Assembly: GCA_029260755.1 (NCBI GenBank)
Contig: JAJDCQ010000178.1
Location: 1 to 64,000 of the forward strand
DNA: 64,000 nucleotides
DNA from: Planctomycetota bacterium
Lineage (GTDB): Bacteria; Planctomycetota; J058; JAJDCQ01
Direction of reading: 5' to 3'
The position numbers and the translations under genes are program-made. Below, piece by piece: positions 1-6,661 of this stretch (its first letter is position 1; every line of letters begins with the position of its first letter). Below the pieces are notes generated by a model, which was not told the origin of the DNA, did no database searches, and saw nothing but the letters and a program-made list of their open reading frames with translations.

Positions 1-1692
1 CCCGGCCTCCCCGGCACCGGCGGCCGCTGGGTCGGCGGCTTCCCCCGCGATCCCGTCACCGGCGACGCGCTCGACCCCGTGACCGGTCGTCCGCTTCCGC
101 GCGATCCGCGCACCGGTCAGCAGTTCGATCCCGTGACCGGCCAGCCGATCCCCGGCACCGGTCTCCCCGGAGCGGGCAGCGGCGGCGGAAGCCTCCCCGG
201 AGCGCCGGGCCTCCCGGGAGCCGGCGGCGGCAGCAACCTCCCGAGCGCGCCGGGTCTCCCCGGAGCGGGCGGCGGCACGGGCAGCTTGCCGCGTGACCCG
301 AGCACCGGCGAGCTCCTCGACCCGACCACCGGACGCCCGCTCCCGCGGGATCCGAGCACCGGCCTTCAGATCGATCCGAGCACCGGTCAGCCGATCCCCG
401 GCACGGGCCTCCCCGGAGCGGGCAGCGGCGGCGGAAGCGGCAGCCTCCCCGGCGCCCCCGGCCTCCCCGGCGCGGGCGGCGGCAACGGCGGCGGCGACTT
501 CGGCGGCGGCGGCGACTTCGGGGACGACCTCGGCGGAAGCCTCCCCGGCGCGCCGCTCCCCGGCGACGGCGGCTCCGACATCCCCGGCTTCTTCCCGGGC
601 AACGGCGACGGTAGCGGCGGGGCCCTCCCCGACGCGCCCGGCGTCCTCCCCGGCGCCGGCGGCGTCGACGGACTCCCCGGCGACGGCTCGGGCGGCGAGG
701 GCTCGCTCGGCGGCGGCACCTTCGATCCGAAGACCGGCGTCTCGGCGAACGCATCGCCGGGAGCTGGCAACGACGATCTCCCCGGCCGGAACGGCACGCC
801 CCCCGCGCCCGGCGCGGCGCCGAGCAACAACTTCTTCGGCGGCGGCGGAAAGAGCGGCAGCTTCGGCCCGAACCTCGGCGGGCTCGCCGGCAACAAGGGC
901 ACCGACGGCAAGAACGGCGAGGGCGAAGGCGAAGGCGACTCCGAGGCCCGCAAGCTCGGTGGCCGCAAGGTCGCCGAGGTCGTCCGGCCCCGCGGTCCGC
1001 GCACCCCGCCCGCCTCGCGCGAAGGCTTCGACGATCACCTCACGACCGTGATGGGCAAGATCGTCGTCCTCAAGGCCGGCGAGAGCCTCCCCGACGTCGA
1101 AGGCATGGACGCCGCCGAGGCGATCGTCGCTCGCGTCGCCGTCGTCGACGCGATCCTCGAGGATCGCCCCCTCGACGAGGCGCTCGAGAAGGCGATCGGC
1201 CGCGAGGTTCCGATGGTGAAGGATCTCCTCAAGGACGGCCGCGCCGCCGCGAGCGACTCGGGAGACGGCAACGTCCGCGACCCGTTCGACCCCGCCGCGA
1301 AGCCGCGCACCGGCGACAGCGACCCGTTCGCCGGCGAAGGCGCCCCAGAGGAAGGCGCGGAAGGCGCGGAAGGCGCCAACCCCGACGACTCGATCGAGGT
1401 GTGGCTCGTCTCCGATCCCGACCACTACAGCAAGGGCCGCTACCGGGTGTTCATCCCCGAGAAGATCGCCCTCAAGCTCGAGCTCGACGAGGGCAAGATC
1501 GCGACCGTCAAGGGCCGCGTCCGCCGCGAGCGGCTGCCCGAGGGCGTCCGCCTCAAGGTGCTGGGCGAGATCGCCGAGATCGAGCTCGACCAGGTCGTCG
1601 CGATCGTCGCGGACGAGAGTGACGAGGAAGAGGACGAGTTCGCCAACGAGGACGAGCTCGACCTGCCGTCGGCGCCGCAGCGGAGGCGGTAG
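1..1692 (+). CDS. Gly/Pro-rich DPxTG-repeat protein, 5' end missing
   Basis: The frame is open from the first base, so the N-terminus lies outside the window; 563 codons are visible up to the TAG at 1690. The first half (codons 1-280) is low complexity: DPxTGxP(L/I)P-type units alternate with glycine-rich linkers carrying LPGA and GLPG motifs. The unit resembles the proline-turn repeats of structural or surface-exposed proteins, but I cannot assign a family. From about codon 345 the composition changes to an ordinary mixed sequence (about residues 345-410 and 460-530) with predicted helices and strands, ending in an acidic stretch and a basic PQRRR tail. Codon bias is strong third-position GC throughout, so it is a real gene. 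Export signal and function cannot be judged without the missing start. Confidence 0.8.
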   Translation, partial: PGLPGTGGRWVGGFPRDPVTGDALDPVTGRPLPRDPRTGQQFDPVTGQPIPGTGLPGAGSGGGSLPGAPGLPGAGGGSNLPSAPGLPGAGGGTGSLPRDPSTGELLDPTTGRPLPRDPSTGLQIDPSTGQPIPGTGLPGAGSGGGSGSLPGAPGLPGAGGGNGGGDFGGGGDFGDDLGGSLPGAPLPGDGGSDIPGFFPGNGDGSGGALPDAPGVLPGAGGVDGLPGDGSGGEGSLGGGTFDPKTGVSANASPGAGNDDLPGRNGTPPAPGAAPSNNFFGGGGKSGSFGPNLGGLAGNKGTDGKNGEGEGEGDSEARKLGGRKVAEVVRPRGPRTPPASREGFDDHLTTVMGKIVVLKAGESLPDVEGMDAAEAIVARVAVVDAILEDRPLDEALEKAIGREVPMVKDLLKDGRAAASDSGDGNVRDPFDPAAKPRTGDSDPFAGEGAPEEGAEGAEGANPDDSIEVWLVSDPDHYSKGRYRVFIPEKIALKLELDEGKIATVKGRVRRERLPEGVRLKVLGEIAEIELDQVVAIVADESDEEEDEFANEDELDLPSAPQRRR

Positions 1693-1783
1693 ACCGCTTC
1701 TAGGCGCACGCACACGCACGCGCGCGCACGGGCCCGGTGGTGACGCCGGGCTCGTGGTGTGTACCGGCCGGGACCGGGACCGT

Positions 1784-1996
1784 GGCCGTTCGCCGTTGGC
1801 CGTTCCTGGGAGCAGGGCGGCCGGCAACGGCTTGGCGACGTCCAGGCCAATCCGTGTAATCCGCGAAATCCGCGGTTCCGGTCTCTTTCGGCGCTGAACG
1901 ACACGAGTGGGAACCGCGGATTTCGCGGACTTCCGCGGATTGCGAGCTGCCACCCGTCACCTCCGGAGCTCATTGCCGACGCGGGTGCCATGGACG
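1784..1996. repeat. Intergenic repeat family A, copy 1 (ATCCGCGG arms)
   Basis: This fills most of the 402-base gene-free stretch 1693-2094; I see no gene in the rest, only CG/CA-alternating sequence near 1705-1735. The inverted arms are 1849-1879 and 1910-1941; each consists of three imperfect units of about 10 nt ending in ATCCGCGGTTCC (or its complement). The centre is about 30 bp. Left of the arms lie tandem CCGTT-type units (about 1784-1806) and a degenerate GTTCC/GGA mini-palindrome. Copy 2 at 2722-2945 is the same element in opposite orientation, including both flanks. Confidence 0.85.
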
Positions 1997-2094
1997 CTCC
2001 GGTGGCCGTTCCCCGTTCCCCGTGGGCTCCTGGGCGGAGGTGCCGTGGACGGGTATCGTCGAGGGGATCGATTCGCGTTCGCGAGGAGGGGTTG

Positions 2095-2643
2095 ATGAAG
2101 ACTCGACCGCAGATTCACGTCGCCGCGCTCATGGCCACGATCGTGATCGCCGGGTGCTCGTCGAGCCCGGATCAGGGCGAAGGCGAAGGTCCGGTGCCGA
2201 CGCCGACCTTCGGTCAGAAGGAGCGTGACGCGCTCGTCGAGAACGCCGTCCGCTCCCTCGAAGAGGAGGCGAAGCTCCCCGAGGCGCTCGGGGAAAGGCC
2301 GCTGCTGCTCCTGCTCCGGCCGCGCGACAAGACCGACGAGCACATCGACACCCGGAGCATCATGAACGGAGTCCGCGTCGGGCTCGCATCGGGCAGCCGC
2401 TACCGCCTCGCCGCCGACCTCGACCGCGAAGCGGAGCTCGCCGCGGAGGTAGGCGGAGGAGCGCTCGAGGCCGCGGAGCAAGCGGGAGCCGCGCTCCTCC
2501 TCCGAGGAGAGCTCTCGTCGGTCAAGAAGAAGCGAGACGGGAGGATGACCGTCCGATACACCCTCTACCTCGAGCTCGTCGAGGTGGCGAGCGGACAGCC
2601 GGTGCACGCGGTGAAGAAGGATGTCGTCGCCGGCGGGGTGTGA
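2095..2643 (+). CDS. LpoB-like lipoprotein (putative penicillin-binding-protein activator)
   Basis: 182 residues. A type II signal peptide with a lipobox IAG|C puts the lipidated cysteine at residue 21, so the protein should be membrane anchored and periplasmic. The mature domain has the LpoB/FlgO-like layout: a conserved helix after the linker (KERDALVENAVRSL), a strand rich in leucine, the R-N-G-V-R segment, an alternative 'LLLRGELSSV' strand and a final 'YTLYLELVEVASGQ' strand, which matches the family pattern of a C-terminal beta-sheet ending in a GxxxW/V-A-x-K turn. LpoB proteins in proteobacteria activate class A penicillin-binding proteins; whether that role holds here is inference. 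The ATG is preceded by GAGGAGGGG, a very strong ribosome binding site. The gene is enclosed by inverted copies of repeat family A and followed directly by a perfect 28-bp palindrome. Confidence 0.75.
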   Translation: MKTRPQIHVAALMATIVIAGCSSSPDQGEGEGPVPTPTFGQKERDALVENAVRSLEEEAKLPEALGERPLLLLLRPRDKTDEHIDTRSIMNGVRVGLASGSRYRLAADLDREAELAAEVGGGALEAAEQAGAALLLRGELSSVKKKRDGRMTVRYTLYLELVEVASGQPVHAVKKDVVAGGV

Positions 2644-2648
2644 GCTTT

Positions 2649-2715
2649 GAAGGGGTCAGGTCTCAGATGTTCGCATTAACGCCGCTCATGCGAACATCTG
2701 AGACCTGACCCCTTC
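2649..2715. repeat. Perfect 28-bp palindrome with 11-nt loop
   Basis: Arms 2649-2676 and 2688-2715 are exact reverse complements; the loop is TAACGCCGCTC. The outer part reads GAAGGGGTCAGGTCTC. From memory, GGGGTCAGGTCT-type termini are common at palindromes linked to Y1 (REP-associated, IS200-like) transposases; no transposase is present here, so this would be a solo, non-autonomous copy. It starts 5 bases after the lipoprotein stop codon and could also act as a bidirectional transcription terminator, although no T-run follows. Confidence 0.9.
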
Positions 2716-2721
2716 GTCTAG

Positions 2722-2945
2722 GCGTCCATGCCACCCGCGTCGGCAGAGAACTCCGGCGGTGGCAGCTCGCAATCCGCGGAAGTCCGCGAAATCCGCGGTT
2801 CCCCCCCGTCTTGTTCAGCGCTGAGAGAGACCGGAACCGCGGATGACGCGGATTACACGGATTGGATCGGACGTCGCCAAGCCGTGGCCGACCGTCCTGT
2901 TCCAGGAACGGAGAACGGCCACCGGCCAACGGAGAACGGAGAACG
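2722..2945. repeat. Intergenic repeat family A, copy 2 (inverted relative to copy 1)
   Basis: With the palindrome before it, this occupies the 365-base gap 2644-3008. Arms are 2771-2802 and 2833-2863. The left arm and its flank are the reverse complement of the right arm and flank of copy 1, extending through the GACGCGGGTG(C/G)CATGGACGC stretch, and the right flank matches the left flank of copy 1 including CTTGGCGACGTCC. A GTTCC-A-GGAAC mini-palindrome sits at 2899-2909, followed by tandem GAGAACGG units. Confidence 0.85.
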
Positions 2946-3008
2946 GCGGCACGTCGTCCCTGAGATTCCCTTGACTCCCAAGCCCCTCCCAAGCAATGGT
3001 CGCTCGCC

Positions 3009-4460
3009 ATGCTCGCCACCTTCCGCCGCCATCTCGGAGTCAAGATCCTCGCCTCCCTCATCCTCTCCTTCCTCGGCGCCGAGATCGTCCTCGCCGTCTG
3101 GAGCGTCGGGCAGCGCGAGACCGAGCTGACGGCCCAGAACCTCGACGAGCTCGAGCGGACCGGGCGCGCGTTCGCGGTGGCGCTCGATCCCCTCGATGCC
3201 GAGACGCGCGCGCGGGTCGTCGCGACGGTCTCCGACGAGACGACCCGGTTCGAGCTCCTCGCCTCCGCCGATGCTCCGGTCCCGGTCGGGGCCTCCGCTC
3301 CGGTCCGCCGGACGACCGATGCGCGGCTCGCCGTGCTCGTCAGCCTCTCGGCCGCTTCCGGCGCCGACGCGAGCGTCCTCTCGGTCAGTCGGGACACCGC
3401 GCTCGTCGAGGCGCAGGTCGCCGTCTTCGGGCGTCACGTCGCGATCCTCGTCCTCGCCCTCGCCCTGGTCGTGACCGCGACGGTCTTCGTCGTCCTCTAC
3501 CGGGTCGCCGTCGGCCCGGTCCGGGCGCTCCAGGGCGCGGTCTCGCGCCTGGGCGGCGAGCCCTTCGATCTGACCGTCGAGCTCTCGGTGGCCTCGGAGG
3601 ACGAGGTCGGCCGGGTCGCGACGGCGATCAATCAGGCGACCCGGGGGATGCGCGCCGCGGTCGGATCGCTGGGAACGACCGTCGACACGATCTCGAGCGC
3701 TTCGGTCGACCTCTCGTCGGTCAGCGCGCAGATGAACGAGAGCGCCGAGGAGACGACCTCGGAGGCTAGCCGGGTGGCGAACGCGACCGAGCAGGTCCAT
3801 CAGAGCGTCGAGGCGATCGCCGCGAGCGTCCGGGAGCTCGACGAGGGGAGCCGCGAGATCGCCCGCAGCGCGGACCACGCCGCCGGCGTCGCCCTCTCCG
3901 CGGTGAGCGAGACCGAGCGGGCCGACCGCGCGATCGATGCCCTCGCCCGGAGCAGCGCCGAGATCGGGCGGGTGAGCGAGCTGATCGCCTCGATCGCCCA
4001 GAAGACGAACCTCCTCGCGCTCAACGCGACGATCGAGGCCGCCCGCGCCGGCCACGCCGGCCGCGGCTTCGCCGTCGTCGCCGGCGAGGTGAAGGGTCTC
4101 GCCCGGGCGACCGAGGCGGCGATCGAGCAGATCGCGGCGACCCTCAAGCAGGTGAAGCGCGACGCCCGCGGCGCCGTCGATGCGCTGAACGTCGTGCGCG
4201 AGACGATCCGCCGGATCAACGAGAGCCAGGGCACGATCGCCGCCGCCGTCGCCCAGCAGACCGCGACGACCGGCTCGATCGATGGACGCCTCGCCGAGGC
4301 GGCCAAGGGCACCGCCGAGATCAACAGCCGCATCGCCGGCGTCGCCCGCGCGAGCCGCGGCACCTCGGAGCAGGTGTCCCGCACGCGCACGGCCGCGGAC
4401 GACCTCTCCAAGCTCGCCGCGGAGATGCGCGGCCTCGTCGGCCGCTTCCGCTACCGGTAG
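3009..4460 (+). CDS. Methyl-accepting chemotaxis protein
   Basis: 483 residues with the classical chemoreceptor layout. A first membrane helix lies at about 12-31, followed by a short periplasmic part of roughly 110 residues without a recognisable ligand domain, a second membrane helix at about 143-168, a HAMP linker (about 165-220) and a long cytoplasmic coiled coil. The signalling hairpin tip is intact at about 328-368 (QKTNLLALNATIEAARAG...GFAVVAGEVKGLA), the region that binds CheA and CheW. No che genes are nearby, so it is an orphan receptor. The ATG at 3009 gives the first membrane helix near the N-terminus; there is no good ribosome binding site, and a TTGACT at 2971-2976 with a poor -10 at 2994-2999 would make the message nearly leaderless. 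It converges on the kinase gene with an 8-base gap. Confidence 0.93.
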   Translation: MLATFRRHLGVKILASLILSFLGAEIVLAVWSVGQRETELTAQNLDELERTGRAFAVALDPLDAETRARVVATVSDETTRFELLASADAPVPVGASAPVRRTTDARLAVLVSLSAASGADASVLSVSRDTALVEAQVAVFGRHVAILVLALALVVTATVFVVLYRVAVGPVRALQGAVSRLGGEPFDLTVELSVASEDEVGRVATAINQATRGMRAAVGSLGTTVDTISSASVDLSSVSAQMNESAEETTSEASRVANATEQVHQSVEAIAASVRELDEGSREIARSADHAAGVALSAVSETERADRAIDALARSSAEIGRVSELIASIAQKTNLLALNATIEAARAGHAGRGFAVVAGEVKGLARATEAAIEQIAATLKQVKRDARGAVDALNVVRETIRRINESQGTIAAAVAQQTATTGSIDGRLAEAAKGTAEINSRIAGVARASRGTSEQVSRTRTAADDLSKLAAEMRGLVGRFRYR

Positions 4461-4468
4461 TCAGCCGG

Positions 4469-6637
4469 TCAGTGACCGCCGGGCGCGGGACCCTCGGCGT
4501 CGAGGGCGACGCGGATTCCGGCGTCCAGACTCGGAGACGGCTTGTCGAATCCGCGACGACGCGTCGCCCTCGCGCTCCCGGCGCCGCGATGAGCCCACCC
4601 GCCTCCGCGGCCGACGACCTCCTGATGGGCGGAGACCGTCGTCCGTGGGTCCACCTGATCCTCGGGCGGGTAGGCCTGACGCGCGTCGTCGCAGAACTCG
4701 AAGACGTTGCCGGCCATGTCGAGGCATCCCCAGCGCGAGACGCCTTCGGGGAAGGCGCCCACGGGCGCGAGGTGCTCGAATCCGTCGTCCTGGCGCTGGA
4801 TGTTGCCGACACGGACCGACCACTCGTCGCCGTGTGGAAACAGGCGGCGCTCGTCGCCGCCGGTAGCCGCGTACTCCCACTCGGCCTCGGTCGGCAATCT
4901 GAGACCGGCCCAGAAGACGTAGGCTCGCGCACCCACCCACCCGAAACCGGCCGCCGGTGCGTCATCGGCCGCGTACGCCGGGCCCTCGAGATCCCACGCC
5001 TCGTCCCAGACGGCGGGCGGCCTGGGCCACTCGTAGCCCGTCTCGGTGCAGAACCGGGCGAACTGCCCGCAGGTCACCTCCAGTTTCCCGAGAAAGAACC
5101 CGCGGGTCAGGGTCACGCGGTGGACTGGCGACTCGTTGACCGCCTCCTCGAACGCCTCGTACTCGGGGTTCGGTCGGTCCGCGAAGAGCTCGACGAGCAG
5201 CGGCTTCGAGAGCTCGTTCCAGCCCATCGTGAACGTCCCCGGCGGGTGGTAGAGGAGGACCGATCCGTCGCGCTCGTTGATCACCTCGCCGACGCCGACG
5301 CCGGGCCGGACACCTGGCGGCAGCCGGTAGCGAAAGGCCGTCGTCTCGGTCCGGAGGGGCGATCCGTCGGCGCTCAGGCGCGCCTCGACGACGATTCGAT
5401 TCCGGCCGACCTCGAGGGGGACGAGGGCGACGCCGCCGGCCATCGGCGCCGCGCTAGCCGGCTCGACGACCGCGGCATCGCGAACTCCCTCGCCCATCTC
5501 GACGCGCACGGCGACGCGCTCGTCGGGCGTCGCCCACACGAGCGTCGTCGCACGCACCGTCCCGGGCGCCGGGGGTGACGAGGTCGAGGGCGGCGCGGCG
5601 GGCGACCCCTCGTCGGCCGAGCCCTCGACGGCGGCCTCGGGCTCGCCGCCGGGCCCGGGTGAGAACGCGCCGGGCGCGATCGCGAGGCTCGCCGCGAGCG
5701 CCGTGAGCGCGACCATGGCGATCGCGAAGAGAGCGCTCGGGGTCGGACGCCAGCCGCCCTCGGACGACGCCGCGAGCCCATCGAGCTCGGCGGCGACCTC
5801 CTCCGCGCCGTCGCCTCGTGCCTCGCGGTCCTTGGCGAGCAGTCGCCGGATCAGAAGGTCGAACGTCCTCGGGACGGACCGCTCCAGACCGCGCGCCGAG
5901 GGCGGCGGGTCGAAGAGGTGCGCCTTCATGAGCTGCACGACCCCGGCCGCATGGAACGGCGGTTGGCCGGCGACGAGCTCGAAGAGGACGACGCCGAGCG
6001 AGTAGAGGTCGGCGCGGCCGTCGACGGCGCGCGGCGCGTTGATCTGCTCGGGCGAGACGTAGGCCGGCGTGCCGAGCACCTCGCCCGTCTTGGTCAGGTC
6101 GGGACCGCCGTCGGCCGAGAGATCGCCCGAGCCGTCCTCGGGGAGCGGCGTCCGTCTCGCGAGGCCGAAGTCGGTCAGCTTCGCGGCGCCGGCCTCATCG
6201 AGGAGGACGTTCTCCGGCTTGAGGTCGCGGTGGACGAGGCCGACTCGGTGGACCGCGGCGAGACCGCGCGCGATCTCGGCTCCGACGCGGGCCGCCTCGC
6301 GCCACGGCAGCCTTCCCTCGCGATGGAGGCGGTCCCGCAGGCTGCCGCCCGAGACGAGCTCGATCGCCATCCACGGGACGCCGCGGTCGACGCCGACCTC
6401 GAGGACGCGCGCGACGCCTTCGTCGCTCACCGCGGCGGCCGCCTGGCCCTCGCGCCGGAAGCGCTCGAGGGCGCGGGCGTCGCCCCGCGGCGCGCTCACC
6501 AGCTTGAGGGCGCAGCGTCGTCCCAGCTCGTCGTCGACGGCGAGGTAGACCTCGCCCATCGCGCCCCGGCCGAGCGCCCGCTCGAGCCTCCAGCGACCGA
6601 ACCGACCGCCGAGCGAACCGAAGCGCGCCGAGACCAT
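4469..6637 (-). CDS. Ser/Thr protein kinase with C-terminal FGE/sulfatase-modifying-factor-like domain
   Basis: 722 residues. The kinase domain spans about 15-290: glycine loop GRGAMG (23-28), catalytic lysine K45, HRDLKPEN at 136-143, DFG at 156-158 and GTPAYVSPEQ at 189-198 are all intact, so it should be active. A single membrane helix at about 300-325 is followed by an Ala/Pro/Ser linker and a small beta-rich region. Residues about 458-715 form an FGE-sulfatase (SUMF1-like, C-type-lectin-fold) domain with the marker stretches PPGTFTMG, RLPTEAEWEYAA, DMAGNVFEFCDD and GRGGGW. Bacterial kinases with an extracytoplasmic FGE-like domain are characteristic of Planctomycetes; true formylglycine-generating activity is not implied and the domain may be a sensor. 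The start lies 24 bases after the stop of the M16 peptidase, so the two are probably cotranscribed. Confidence 0.93.
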   Translation of the reverse strand: MVSARFGSLGGRFGRWRLERALGRGAMGEVYLAVDDELGRRCALKLVSAPRGDARALERFRREGQAAAAVSDEGVARVLEVGVDRGVPWMAIELVSGGSLRDRLHREGRLPWREAARVGAEIARGLAAVHRVGLVHRDLKPENVLLDEAGAAKLTDFGLARRTPLPEDGSGDLSADGGPDLTKTGEVLGTPAYVSPEQINAPRAVDGRADLYSLGVVLFELVAGQPPFHAAGVVQLMKAHLFDPPPSARGLERSVPRTFDLLIRRLLAKDREARGDGAEEVAAELDGLAASSEGGWRPTPSALFAIAMVALTALAASLAIAPGAFSPGPGGEPEAAVEGSADEGSPAAPPSTSSPPAPGTVRATTLVWATPDERVAVRVEMGEGVRDAAVVEPASAAPMAGGVALVPLEVGRNRIVVEARLSADGSPLRTETTAFRYRLPPGVRPGVGVGEVINERDGSVLLYHPPGTFTMGWNELSKPLLVELFADRPNPEYEAFEEAVNESPVHRVTLTRGFFLGKLEVTCGQFARFCTETGYEWPRPPAVWDEAWDLEGPAYAADDAPAAGFGWVGARAYVFWAGLRLPTEAEWEYAATGGDERRLFPHGDEWSVRVGNIQRQDDGFEHLAPVGAFPEGVSRWGCLDMAGNVFEFCDDARQAYPPEDQVDPRTTVSAHQEVVGRGGGWAHRGAGSARATRRRGFDKPSPSLDAGIRVALDAEGPAPGGH

Positions 6638-6661
6638 CCCGCCGCCGAGCGACGCGCGGTC

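Noticed and set aside
1700-1780. Possible tRNA or small RNA in the CG/CA-rich stretch after the first gene
   Set aside because: No cloverleaf or CCA end can be drawn; the sequence is simple alternating purine-pyrimidine.
4469-6637. True sulfatase-modifying (formylglycine-generating) enzymes in the kinases
   Set aside because: The FGE-like domains are fused outside the membrane and no sulfatase gene is nearby; a sensor role is at least as likely, so I did not claim the enzymatic function.
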